From Neobacillus soli NBRC 102451 (GTDB lineage: Bacteria > Bacillota > Bacilli > Bacillales > Cytobacillaceae), in contig NZ_BCVI01000029.1 of the NCBI RefSeq assembly GCF_001591665.1, forward strand, positions 112,390 to 176,389: a DNA stretch of 64,000 nucleotides, in the 5' to 3' direction. The notes under the pieces are model-generated. The model was not told the origin of the DNA. It saw only the letters and a list, made by a program, of their open reading frames with translations, and did not search any database. Position 1 is the first letter of the stretch. Every line of letters begins with the position of its first letter. Positions 35,525-44,333 of this stretch are shown in pieces. The position numbers and the translations under genes were made by a program.

Positions 35525-37261
35525 ATGGAACCGATTATCCAGCTTAAAAATGTTTCATACACTTATGAAGATGAAACTGAACCAGTCCTCAAGAATTTAT
35601 CGTTAGAAATTTATAAAGGAGAGTTCGTACTTATTGTTGGACCAAGTGGATCTGGAAAAAGTACGGTATGTCAAACTTTTAATGGCATCATTCCGAATGT
35701 TTTGGAAGGAACCATTGAGGGTGAAATTAAAGTTGATGACAAGGATGTACTAAACCTTGAATTAAAGGATTTATCTACAAGTATGGGCTTAGTTTTCCAG
35801 GATCCTGATGCTCAATTATGCAACATTTATGTTGAAGATGAAGTTGCCTTTGCTCCAGAAAATTTAAAAGTTCATCCAGATGAAATTCGTAATAGAATAG
35901 TTGATTCACTAGAAAAAGTAGGAATGCTAGGTTTTGAACATCGAAAGGTTTTTGAACTATCCGGAGGACAAAAGCAAAAAGTCGGCATTGCTTCCGTGCT
36001 AGCTATGAAGCCTAAAATCCTTGTATTAGACAATGCCACAGCCAACCTCGACCCCCAGGCTACAAAGGATATTTTTGATCTATTAAAAGTCCTCCACCAA
36101 GATTATGGCCATACGATTGTGGTTGTAGAAAATAAAATTGACGATCTGATTCATCTTGTCGATCGCCTACTTGTCATGGAAGATGGCTCCGTTATATCAG
36201 CTGGTTCACCACAACATGTACTTGAAAACTCTATTGATAAATTAACGGAAATGGGCTTATGGGTGCCCGAGATTTCTGAATTATGCGTAAGGTTGAAAGA
36301 GATTGGATTTAATTTTAATCAATTTCCCATTTCGGTTGAGGATGCTGTAGCTGAATTAAAAGGGAGATGGGAGGTTAATAAGCTTGTTGAGAAACCTTCC
36401 TACAACGATGAATCAATCTCCGATGCAATTACAGTAAAACATTTAACTTATCATTACCCAAATGGAACGAAAGCGTTATATGATGTGAACTTCTCCATCA
36501 AAAAAGGTGAATTTGTTGCAATACTCGGCACAAATGGGTCTGGGAAAACAACACTTGTTAAACATTTAATGGGAATCATCTCACCCCCTAAGGGATCTGT
36601 TTTTGTGAATGGCAAGGATATTCATAAAAGGGACTTACTTGAGATGACTGATCATATCGGATATGTTTTTCAAAATCCAGAACATCAATTTGTTGCAGAT
36701 AACGTATTTGAAGAAACTATCTATAGTCTAAAAGTTAAAAATAAAGTGGGTAGAGGCCATGAGCTGCCTCAGGAGATTATAGATGAGGGTAATAAAGCAT
36801 TAAATATGATTAACCTATTGGATCAAAAGGATAAGCATCCATTTGTATTAAGTGGAGGAGAAAAGAGACGTCTAAGTGTAGTTGCTTCCTTAATCCTAGG
36901 TCAGGACATTGTCATTTTGGACGAGCCTACTACCGGACAGGATTACGCAAGTGCTACAAAGCTACTTGAACTGTGCCACGATTTACAGAGCCAAGGTAAG
37001 ACTGTAATAATGATCACACATGATATACGACTGGTGTGTAAATGGGCTAATAGCGCGATCGTTATGAATAATGGACAAATGATTTTTAATGGTGGTGTAA
37101 AGGAGCTCTTCGTACAAGATCATGTATTAAAAAAAGCTTCATTAATTGAACCGCCAATTTCACAATTAGCTAAAGCTCTATCTAATGTTCAGCTAAAACA
37201 AGGTATTATTACAATCGATCAATTTATTCAGACTGCAGAAAGGGTGAAAGAGGCCTTATGA
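35525..37261 (+). CDS. ECF transporter ATPase, two fused ATP-binding domains
   Basis: A 578-residue protein with two ABC domains (about 5-240 and 302-530). Domain 1 has Walker [10 protein letters not shown] (39-47) and LSGGQKQ (145-151), but the Walker B region reads VLDNATANLD, so the catalytic Glu is Asn170, and the switch His is Asn203 (VVVENKID). Domain 2 is intact: GTNGSGKTT (335-343), LSGGEKRR, VILDEPTTGQD and ITHD. The importer thus appears to have one degenerate and one active ATP site. It starts 1 bp after the S-component gene and overlaps the T-component gene by 4 nt. Confidence 0.92.
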   Translation: MEPIIQLKNVSYTYEDETEPVLKNLSLEIYKGEFVLIVGPSGSGKSTVCQTFNGIIPNVLEGTIEGEIKVDDKDVLNLELKDLSTSMGLVFQDPDAQLCNIYVEDEVAFAPENLKVHPDEIRNRIVDSLEKVGMLGFEHRKVFELSGGQKQKVGIASVLAMKPKILVLDNATANLDPQATKDIFDLLKVLHQDYGHTIVVVENKIDDLIHLVDRLLVMEDGSVISAGSPQHVLENSIDKLTEMGLWVPEISELCVRLKEIGFNFNQFPISVEDAVAELKGRWEVNKLVEKPSYNDESISDAITVKHLTYHYPNGTKALYDVNFSIKKGEFVAILGTNGSGKTTLVKHLMGIISPPKGSVFVNGKDIHKRDLLEMTDHIGYVFQNPEHQFVADNVFEETIYSLKVKNKVGRGHELPQEIIDEGNKALNMINLLDQKDKHPFVLSGGEKRRLSVVASLILGQDIVILDEPTTGQDYASATKLLELCHDLQSQGKTVIMITHDIRLVCKWANSAIVMNNGQMIFNGGVKELFVQDHVLKKASLIEPPISQLAKALSNVQLKQGIITIDQFIQTAERVKEAL

Positions 37262-38028
37262 GTCTTGCCTTCCAGTACCATGAGAAAAAATCATTTATGC
37301 ATCGAATAGACCCAATAACGAAAGTAGTCTGGATGATGTGTATTTCGGTTCTTGTGTTTATTTATGAAAGCGCTATCCCTCAATTGATTTTATTCGCAGT
37401 TATGCTGTTGACAGCAATATTATTGGCTAACTTAAGCTTTACCTTTGTAATACGCGGCATTTGGATAATGGCACTATTCAGTATAGGTTTCTTCATTATT
37501 CAAACACTGTTGGTGCCTGGTGAAACCGTTGTTTACTCAATCGGGCCGCTTGTAATTCATAAAGAGTCGCTTGACTTTGCTACCGCGATTACATTTCGTA
37601 TTTTAACCATTTTTACATCGTCTTTAATCTTTGTTGCAACGAGTGATCCTAGAGATATTGTCATCTCGTTAACACAAAAGTTAAAAATACCTTATCGTTA
37701 TGCTTATTCTCTGTTTGTCGCTTTGCGTTTTGTACCAACCCTTGAAAGTGAAGCAAAAATTATTGAGGCTGCTCAGAAGATTAGAGGGGTAGGGAAGCAG
37801 AAAGGATTAAAGAACAAAATTGAGAACTTAAAACGGTTTTCTTTGCCTTTATTAATGGGAGCGATTCGAAGAGTACAGGTTACTGCTAACACAATGGAGT
37901 CAAAAGGTTACGGTGCATATGCGGATCGGACTTATATCCGGACCATCAATTTTAGTAAACAAGGCATCTTATTTGCGGGGGCATGGATTACCCTTACTGT
38001 TTGTTTAGTAGTATTACGTTTTATTTAA
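37258..38028 (+). CDS. ECF transporter T component (EcfT/CbiQ-type)
   Basis: A 256-residue membrane protein. It begins FQYHEKKSFMHRIDPITKVVW and has about five helices. The cytosolic coupling helices carry AQKIRGVGKQKGLKN (about residues 176-190) and NTMESKGYGAYADR, the two Ala-Arg-Gly-type motifs that contact the ATPases. It joins the S component to the ATP-binding protein. ATGA overlap with the ATPase stop. Confidence 0.9.
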   Translation: MSLAFQYHEKKSFMHRIDPITKVVWMMCISVLVFIYESAIPQLILFAVMLLTAILLANLSFTFVIRGIWIMALFSIGFFIIQTLLVPGETVVYSIGPLVIHKESLDFATAITFRILTIFTSSLIFVATSDPRDIVISLTQKLKIPYRYAYSLFVALRFVPTLESEAKIIEAAQKIRGVGKQKGLKNKIENLKRFSLPLLMGAIRRVQVTANTMESKGYGAYADRTYIRTINFSKQGILFAGAWITLTVCLVVLRFI

Positions 38029-38045
38029 AGGGGGAGATTGATTAA

Positions 38046-38837
38046 ATGGAGGAACTTGAGTTCGAAGTAGCGTTTATTCCCAAAGCCGTTAAGGATAGTT
38101 CACAAATTTGCGTTCTGATTGATGTTCTAAGAGCAACAAGTGCAATGGTGACGATGCTAGATAAAGGCTGTACGGAGATTATTTTAACAAGTGATGAGAA
38201 GAAAACAATGAAGGGCACCCCTGTTCATAAGTTAAATGAAACCCTAGTGTGTGCTGAGGAGTTGGACGGAAGAGTCTCTAAAGATGCACAGTTCAGCCCA
38301 TCCCTTATTTCAATCCGTCCAATGAATTTGAATAATAAGAGAGTCATATTGAAAACAACAAATGGGACACTAGCCGGAATAACGCTCTGGAATGCCGGAA
38401 TTAAGCAAATTCTAATCGGAGCTCTTCATAATGCTAAAGCTGTCATGGAAAAGGCCGTTAAGCTTGCGATTGAATCAAAGAAAAATATTACTATCGTATG
38501 TGCCGGAAGAGAAAGTGGTAGAATCATCGCAATTGATGACGTATTTACGGCAGGCACTTTAATCGAGTACGGGAAAGAAATAGCCCATTCTCTTAATCGC
38601 AATCCTATTTTGAAGGATTCAGCTAAAATTAGTCAACACCTACTCTCCGTTTATCCCAATGCCATTACTTCCTTCGAAGATTCAGGCAGTGGGGAAACGA
38701 TGAGGAGAATTAATACTATAGAAGATATCAAGATTTGTTCAGAGGAAAATATTTCGACTATTGCACCAATGCTAGACTTCAACGATGAGGATGGATTCAT
38801 TGTAACAAAAAATACTAATGAGGTGGTATACAAATGA
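38046..38837 (+). CDS. 2-phosphosulfolactate phosphatase-family protein (ComB-like)
   Basis: A 263-residue ComB-fold protein. Family strings are CVLIDVLRATSAMVTMLDKG, LKTTNGTLAGITLWNAGIKQ and TIVCAGRESGRIIAIDDVFT, AGTLIEYG. ComB is a Mg2+-dependent phosphatase of phospho-2-hydroxyacids in coenzyme M synthesis. Bacilli do not make coenzyme M, so here it probably removes phosphate from another intermediate of this operon. Its 3' end overlaps the next gene by 4 nt, a strong sign of joint function. Confidence 0.8.
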   Translation: MEELEFEVAFIPKAVKDSSQICVLIDVLRATSAMVTMLDKGCTEIILTSDEKKTMKGTPVHKLNETLVCAEELDGRVSKDAQFSPSLISIRPMNLNNKRVILKTTNGTLAGITLWNAGIKQILIGALHNAKAVMEKAVKLAIESKKNITIVCAGRESGRIIAIDDVFTAGTLIEYGKEIAHSLNRNPILKDSAKISQHLLSVYPNAITSFEDSGSGETMRRINTIEDIKICSEENISTIAPMLDFNDEDGFIVTKNTNEVVYK

Positions 38838-39670
38838 GCACTTGGAAATCACAAGCAACTAAGCCTGTAATGGATGAAGGACTACAATATCATATTCGTT
38901 GTAAAGAAGGCGATATCGCCAAGTATGTATTACTTCCGGGTGATCCAGAAAGAGTCGATACGATTGCTGAAGAATGGGAAGAATCAAGAAAAGTTGCCAA
39001 TTATCGTGAACATCGTACTTTCACCGGAAAAACTGGAGGAGTTGAAATTTCTGCTTGTTCGACTGGTGCAGGTGGCGGTTCAACAGCTAGCGCCTTTGAA
39101 GAACTAGCCACATTAGGCGGAGACACATTTATCCGAGTTGGAACTACAGCAGCGATTCAAGAACATATTTCCCCTGGAGACTTAATTATTTCTTCGGCTG
39201 CTGTTAGACATGACGGTACAAGTTCATATTATGTGGATGATCTTTATCCAGCTAGTGCTCATTATGAAGTAACATCGGCCTTGGTAGAAGCAGCAGAACA
39301 GCTTGGTTATACCTATCATGTAGGAATTTCATGCTCAGCTGCCTCTTGGTATTGTGGTCAAGGAAGACCAGGTTTCAAGGATTATAAGCAGACCTTCTTT
39401 GAAAATAAAGTTAAAGATTTGAATCGTGCAGGTGTTTTGAACTTTGAAATGGAAGCTGCAACCATCTTTACTCTAGCTAATCTATACAATTTAAGAGCAG
39501 GATCGGTATGTACAGTAGTAGCGAACCGAATTCGTGATGAATTCACATATGGTGGTGTCGAAAAGAGTATTCGAGTTGGTAATCTAGCAACTCAGATTCT
39601 TGCCGAATGGGATGAAGTAAAGAAAAAGCGTAAGAAGAATTATTGGTTCCCATCTATGGTTACCAAATAA
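38834..39670 (+). CDS. Nucleoside phosphorylase (uridine phosphorylase-like)
   Basis: A 278-residue PNP/UDP-family enzyme. YVLLPGDPERVDTIAEEW (phosphate loop), NYREHRTFTGK, SACSTGAGGGSTASAF, IRVGTTAAIQEHISPGDLII and the ribose-binding LNFEMEAATIFTLANLY are all present. Such enzymes split nucleosides with phosphate into base and (deoxy)ribose 1-phosphate. The usual STGIGGPS loop is replaced by STGAGGGS, so base specificity may differ from uridine. It overlaps the ComB-like gene by 4 nt. Confidence 0.88.
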   Translation: MSTWKSQATKPVMDEGLQYHIRCKEGDIAKYVLLPGDPERVDTIAEEWEESRKVANYREHRTFTGKTGGVEISACSTGAGGGSTASAFEELATLGGDTFIRVGTTAAIQEHISPGDLIISSAAVRHDGTSSYYVDDLYPASAHYEVTSALVEAAEQLGYTYHVGISCSAASWYCGQGRPGFKDYKQTFFENKVKDLNRAGVLNFEMEAATIFTLANLYNLRAGSVCTVVANRIRDEFTYGGVEKSIRVGNLATQILAEWDEVKKKRKKNYWFPSMVTK

Positions 39671-39701
39671 AAAGCATTAGATTAATAGGAGGTAGCAAAC
39701 C

Positions 39702-41156
39702 ATGTTAGTTGAAACTATTAACGGAATGTATATTAATGGCCAATGGATCGGACCGGAAAACAATAAAGTAATAGAAGTATTTAATCCAGCAACTTTTGAA
39801 AAAATTGCTGAAATCCCAAATGGAAATGGCGAAGATGCAAAAAAAGCCATTCAGTCGGCTAAAAATGCCTTTCCAGGTTGGGCTGAAAAGACGGCACGAG
39901 AGAGATCACAGTTTTTATATAAAGCATACCAATTGATGATGGATAGAAAAGAAAAACTAGCAAAAATACTTACGATGGAACAAGGAAAGTCATTAAATGA
40001 GGCCCGCGGTGAAATTGAATTTGCCGCCAGCTTCCTGTTATGGAATGCGGAGGAAGCTGTTAGAGTATACGGGGAAATGATCCCTGCCTCTAAAAAAAAT
40101 AAACGACTATGGGTGGTTCCCCAACCAATTGGGGTTGTAGCGGCTATTACACCGTGGAACTTCCCATCTGCTATGATCACTCGAAAAGTGGCTCCTGCTA
40201 TAGCAAGCGGATGTACAGTTGTACTGAAGCCGGCGGAGCAAACACCTTTAAGTGCGATTGAAATCGTTAGAATATTCGAAGAAGTAGGTCTCCCAGATGG
40301 AGTCATCAACTTAGTAACAGGTGATCCTGTAGAGATCGGTGAGGAGCTTATGAAGAGCTCGGATGTGCGTCTTATTACGTTTACAGGATCAACGGAAGTT
40401 GGAAAAACACTAATGAGAGGTAGCGCCCTAAACGTTAAAAAATTGGCACTAGAACTCGGTGGACATGCGCCATTATTGGTATTCGAAGATGCCGATTTAG
40501 ACTTAGCTGCAGAACAAGCCGTCTTAAGTAAATTCAGAAACTGCGGACAAACATGTATTTGTACAAATCGAATTTATGTTCACGAATCGGTTAAAGATCG
40601 GTTTATGCAAAAGCTACAGGAAAAGGTTAGTAATCTAAAATTAGGAAATGGTTTAGATGAAGGTACCGATATAGGACCTCTAATTGATGAGAATGGATTA
40701 CGAAAAGTAAAAGACCAAGTAAAAGATGCTATTTCCAAAGGAGCTGAAGTTAAATTCGGAGGAAACCAGTGGTATGGACCTGGAGGCTATTTCTATGAAC
40801 CTACTATTCTAAGTAACGTTACCAACGACATGAAAATTATGTTTCAAGAAACATTTGGCCCTGTCGTTCCGGTACAAAGCTTTACGAATATGGAAGAGGT
40901 CATTGACGCAGCCAACGATACCAATTACGGCCTTGCAGCCTTCCTCTTTACGAATGACTTGAACAGAGCCATTACCGTCATGGAAAAGCTGGAGTACGGA
41001 ATAGTCGGTATTAATGACGTATTCCCAGGGACAGCAGAAGCCCCATTTGGTGGTGTAAAAGAATCTGGACTAGGGAGAGAAGGCGGTCCTGAAGGAATCA
41101 AGGAGTTTTTAGAAATGAAATATGTTTCATTAGCTGTAAAAGACACAAATTACTAA
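39702..41156 (+). CDS. Aldehyde dehydrogenase (NAD(P)-dependent)
   Basis: A 484-residue ALDH of the succinate-semialdehyde / lactaldehyde dehydrogenase group. Asn in TPWNFPSAM, FTGSTEVGK, the general base Glu in LELGGHAPLL and the nucleophile in NCGQTCICTNR (near residue 287) are present, plus the C-terminal PFGGVKESGLGREGG. In the operon it would oxidise the short aldehyde released by the class II aldolase (47445), such as acetaldehyde, glycolaldehyde or lactaldehyde. AGGAGGTAGC fixes the start. Confidence 0.93.
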   Translation: MLVETINGMYINGQWIGPENNKVIEVFNPATFEKIAEIPNGNGEDAKKAIQSAKNAFPGWAEKTARERSQFLYKAYQLMMDRKEKLAKILTMEQGKSLNEARGEIEFAASFLLWNAEEAVRVYGEMIPASKKNKRLWVVPQPIGVVAAITPWNFPSAMITRKVAPAIASGCTVVLKPAEQTPLSAIEIVRIFEEVGLPDGVINLVTGDPVEIGEELMKSSDVRLITFTGSTEVGKTLMRGSALNVKKLALELGGHAPLLVFEDADLDLAAEQAVLSKFRNCGQTCICTNRIYVHESVKDRFMQKLQEKVSNLKLGNGLDEGTDIGPLIDENGLRKVKDQVKDAISKGAEVKFGGNQWYGPGGYFYEPTILSNVTNDMKIMFQETFGPVVPVQSFTNMEEVIDAANDTNYGLAAFLFTNDLNRAITVMEKLEYGIVGINDVFPGTAEAPFGGVKESGLGREGGPEGIKEFLEMKYVSLAVKDTNY

Positions 41157-41170
41157 AGGGTGAATTAGAT

Positions 41171-42409
41171 ATGATCACACCTAAAATGGTGAAAGTGAGA
41201 CAAGAGTTCCCGAAAAATCAAATTCCTGATGTACAGGATTATCTTCAAAAGGAATTAGAACAACACTTCCCACAGGTGAAGTCTGGATCTTCAATTGCTA
41301 TTACAGTGGGGAGCAGAGGCATAACGAATCGAGTTCTCATTGTAAAAACAATAGTTGAATACTTACAAAATAAAGGCGCAAAACCATTTGTTATTGGAGC
41401 CATGGGAAGTCATGGAGGCGGAACTCCTGAAGGCCAATTGGACGTCTTAAAAAGCCTTGGATTCTTGGAGGAGACGGTCGGGTGTCCCGTCTTCACCTCC
41501 TCCGAAGTAGTTGAAGTCGGTAAAACCCCTAGTGGTTTTACCGTTTATTGTGATCGTTATGCCTGGGAATCCGATGGAATTATTGTTCTAAACCGAATCA
41601 AATTACACACAGCTTTTAGAGGACCTAATGAAAGCGGCTTGTTAAAAATGATTACGGTTGGACTCGGCAAGGCAAAAGGCGCTAACCAATTACATAAGCA
41701 AGGTCCATCAAAGATGTCCGAAGCTGTTCGCGAGGTAGGAGGTACCTTTTTAAAAACCGGTAAGGTGCTCGCAGGAATAGGAATTGTTGAAAATGGTTAT
41801 GATCAAACCGCACATTTAAACGTTATCGTACCCGATAACATAATTGAAAAGGAGCAGGAACTGCTTCTTTTATCAAAAAAGTACTTTCCGAGGCTCCCAG
41901 TAGAGCAACTCGATCTTTTAGTCATTAAAAATATGGGTAAAAACTTCAGCGGAACCGGAATGGATACAAATGTAATCGGCAGAAATAAAATCTTCGGCAC
42001 TCCGGAACCAAAAAATCCCAAAATATCCAGAATTACAGTATTAGACCTCGACGATTCCTCACATGGAAACGCAACAGGAGTAGGCCTGGCCGACTTTACA
42101 ACTGAAAAATTGTTTCAAAAAATAGATCGCGAAAAAACTTATTTGAATTGTATTACAAGTACTTATGTCCAGCGAGCCATGATTCCTATTGTAATGGATA
42201 ATGACGAGAAATCGATTGTAGCTGCCATCAGTAGCTTAGCTGTAGATGATCCTCTTAAATTAAGGATAGCTATTATTGACAACACTCTTGAATTAGAAGA
42301 GATGTATTTATCAGAATCCGTATTGCTGGACATAAGAGGCAAAGTGAGCATTAAATCAGAGCCAACGTATCTATCTTTCGATGAAAAAGGCGAATTAACT
42401 TTAAAATAG
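41171..42409 (+). CDS. LarA-like (lactate racemase N-terminal, DUF2088) protein
   Basis: A 412-residue protein of the DUF2088/LarA superfamily. Visible strings are SSIAITVGSRGITNRVLIVK, AMGSHGGGTPEGQ, LNRIKLHTAFRGPNESGLLK and MITVGLGKAKGA. Residues NMGKNFSGTGMDTNVIGR (about 257-274) form a second conserved patch. LarA racemises lactate with a nickel-pincer nucleotide, but no larB, larC or larE gene is seen nearby, and the reaction here is unknown. A hydroxyacid or sugar-acid substrate is plausible given the adjacent dehydratase. Confidence 0.75.
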   Translation: MITPKMVKVRQEFPKNQIPDVQDYLQKELEQHFPQVKSGSSIAITVGSRGITNRVLIVKTIVEYLQNKGAKPFVIGAMGSHGGGTPEGQLDVLKSLGFLEETVGCPVFTSSEVVEVGKTPSGFTVYCDRYAWESDGIIVLNRIKLHTAFRGPNESGLLKMITVGLGKAKGANQLHKQGPSKMSEAVREVGGTFLKTGKVLAGIGIVENGYDQTAHLNVIVPDNIIEKEQELLLLSKKYFPRLPVEQLDLLVIKNMGKNFSGTGMDTNVIGRNKIFGTPEPKNPKISRITVLDLDDSSHGNATGVGLADFTTEKLFQKIDREKTYLNCITSTYVQRAMIPIVMDNDEKSIVAAISSLAVDDPLKLRIAIIDNTLELEEMYLSESVLLDIRGKVSIKSEPTYLSFDEKGELTLK

Positions 42410-42424
42410 CTAGGAGGAGAAGGG

Positions 42425-44161
42425 ATGAAGAAATCAAGCACGTCATATGGTGATGCTGGATTTAGCCAATTTATTAAGAGAGCGTTTAGTCGCCACCTTG
42501 GTCATAGAGTAGAAGATTTCGAGAAACCAACGATTGGAATTTGTAATACTTTCAGTGAAATAAACCGTTGCCATAGCCATATCAAACCAATGATTGAGGC
42601 AATCAAACGCGGAGTCATTATGGAAGGTGGTATTCCTCTTGAATTCCCGACGATTTCAGTTGGTGAGATGTTTACAAGCCCAACCACTATGCTATATCGA
42701 AACCTGGTAGCTATGGATACAGAGGAAATGATATCAGCTCAACCTATCGATGGTACCGTGTTAATTGGAGGGTGTGACAAAATGCTTCCAGCTCAATTAA
42801 TGGGTGCATCTAGTGCTGATAAACCTGCTATTGCCTATACGGGAGGCCCGATGAATAATGGAGAATACAAAGGTCAAACGTTAGGCGCCTGTTCCGATTG
42901 CAGACATTTTTGGCAGGAATACAAGGCGGGAACGGTTGATGAAGAAGAATTAGATAAAATCAATGAAAGACTTGCGCCAACGGCAGGTCATTGTATGGTC
43001 ATGGGATCAGCAAGTACAATTGCTGCTTGTACAGAGGCACTTGGAATGATGCTACCGGGCGGCGCGTGTGTACCTGCAACAGCTAATGAAAGGATGCGTC
43101 AAGCTGAGGAAACAGGAAGAGTAATTGTACAATTAGTAAAGAATGACATACGTCCTTCTCAAATTATGACGAAAGAAGCCTTTGAAAATGCGATTAGAGT
43201 ATTAATGGCAGTCGGCGGATCTACCAATGCGGTCGTTCATTTGATTGCCATTGCAGGTCGGTTAGGAATAGAACTTACATTAAGTGAATTTGATCAATTA
43301 AGTAAAACGACCCCATTCATTGCAAATATGAGACCAGCAGGAGCCTATCAAATGCAGGATCTTGCATATGCTGGGGGAATTCCAGCTGTAATGAAAGAAT
43401 TGTCTCCTTTGCTCCATATGGACGAAAAAACAGTTACAGGTAAGACACACAAGGAGAACCTAGAAAATGTAGAAATTGAAAAGGAATACCGTCATATAGT
43501 CAAACCACTGGATGAGCCGTTATACAAAGACGGAGGAATTGCTGTTCTTCAAGGCAACTTAGCTCCAAACGGTGCGATTATAAAACCAAAAGCTGCTATA
43601 AATAAAGCTTTGCTCTCTCATAAAGGCAGAGCCATCGTTTTCACCTCGATTGAGGATATGGAAAAACGAATTAACGATCAGGATCTAGATGTCACTCCAG
43701 ACAGTGTTCTCGTTTTACAAAATGCAGGACCAGTTGGAGCACCTGGAATGCCTGAGGCGGGGATGATCCCAATTCCAGAAAAACTTCTTAAGAAAGGTAT
43801 TCGGGATATGGTTAGAATCTCAGATTGTCGGATGAGTGGAACAGCGTTTGGAACAGTTGTTTTACATGTAGCGCCTGAAGCTGCCATCGGAGGGCCGATC
43901 GGGTTAATCCAAGAAGGTGACTGGATTGAACTCGATGTGAATAATAGAAAACTAGATCTTTTAATCTCTGAAGAGGAGTTAATGGAACGAAAACAAAATT
44001 GGAACCCTCCTGTATTTACTAACTATCAGAGAGGTTACCCTTACCTCTATCGTCAGCATGTTCTTCAAGCTGATAAAGGTTGTGATTTTGATTTCTTATG
44101 CAAGGTACCCCAGCACCAAGCAGCGCCAAAAGAACTTGTTTTGGAAAGTGAAAAGGTATGA
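42425..44161 (+). CDS. IlvD/Edd-family dehydratase (sugar-acid dehydratase type)
   Basis: A 578-residue Fe-S dehydratase. Cluster and Mg ligands are GGCDKMLPAQLMGA, GACSDCRHFWQEYKAG and AGHCMVMGSAST; RMSGTAFGTVVLHVAPEAA is the C-terminal signature. The GACSDC..F form belongs to the sugar-acid dehydratase branch (arabonate, xylonate) more than to housekeeping IlvD (TCGACGGMYTANTM). It dehydrates dihydroxy acids to 2-keto-3-deoxy acids. AGGAGGAGA precedes the ATG; its stop overlaps the XapX remnant start by 4 nt. Confidence 0.88.
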   Translation: MKKSSTSYGDAGFSQFIKRAFSRHLGHRVEDFEKPTIGICNTFSEINRCHSHIKPMIEAIKRGVIMEGGIPLEFPTISVGEMFTSPTTMLYRNLVAMDTEEMISAQPIDGTVLIGGCDKMLPAQLMGASSADKPAIAYTGGPMNNGEYKGQTLGACSDCRHFWQEYKAGTVDEEELDKINERLAPTAGHCMVMGSASTIAACTEALGMMLPGGACVPATANERMRQAEETGRVIVQLVKNDIRPSQIMTKEAFENAIRVLMAVGGSTNAVVHLIAIAGRLGIELTLSEFDQLSKTTPFIANMRPAGAYQMQDLAYAGGIPAVMKELSPLLHMDEKTVTGKTHKENLENVEIEKEYRHIVKPLDEPLYKDGGIAVLQGNLAPNGAIIKPKAAINKALLSHKGRAIVFTSIEDMEKRINDQDLDVTPDSVLVLQNAGPVGAPGMPEAGMIPIPEKLLKKGIRDMVRISDCRMSGTAFGTVVLHVAPEAAIGGPIGLIQEGDWIELDVNNRKLDLLISEEELMERKQNWNPPVFTNYQRGYPYLYRQHVLQADKGCDFDFLCKVPQHQAAPKELVLESEKV

Positions 44162-44321
44162 AAGAAATCGGACTCGCACTTTTAAGTGGACTTATTGTAG
44201 GGATGATTTTCAAATTTGTTAAACTCCCTATCCCAGCGCCTTGTCAGGAGTGATGGCTATTTTAGGGGTTCGGCTTGGGGCGACAATAATAGAGTTAATA
44301 ATCGGAAAGATCCAGGGATGA
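44158..44321 (+). pseudogene. XapX-domain protein with frameshift
   Basis: From ATG 44158 the frame reads MKEIGLALLSGLIVGMIFKF then VKLPIPAPCQE and a stop at 44251. In another frame from 44241 it continues LSGVMAILGVRLGATIIELI IG to TGA 44319-44321. Together this is the XapX pattern: a helix, K-L-P-I-P-A-P, then L-x-G-V-M-x-I-x-G and a second helix. A one-base loss near 44240 explains it. It is a small membrane protein of unknown role, translationally coupled to the dehydratase. Confidence 0.8.
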
Positions 44322-44333
44322 GGAGGTTGGATG

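Noticed and set aside
34897..38028. ECF cassette as a thiamine transporter supporting the thi operon
   Set aside because: No TPP riboswitch precedes it, and the gene neighbours and GntR control point to nucleosides; family similarity alone is not enough.
42425..44161. Housekeeping IlvD for branched-chain amino acids
   Set aside because: No ilv or leu genes are near, and the GACSDC..F form with sugar-acid neighbours fits an aldonate dehydratase better.
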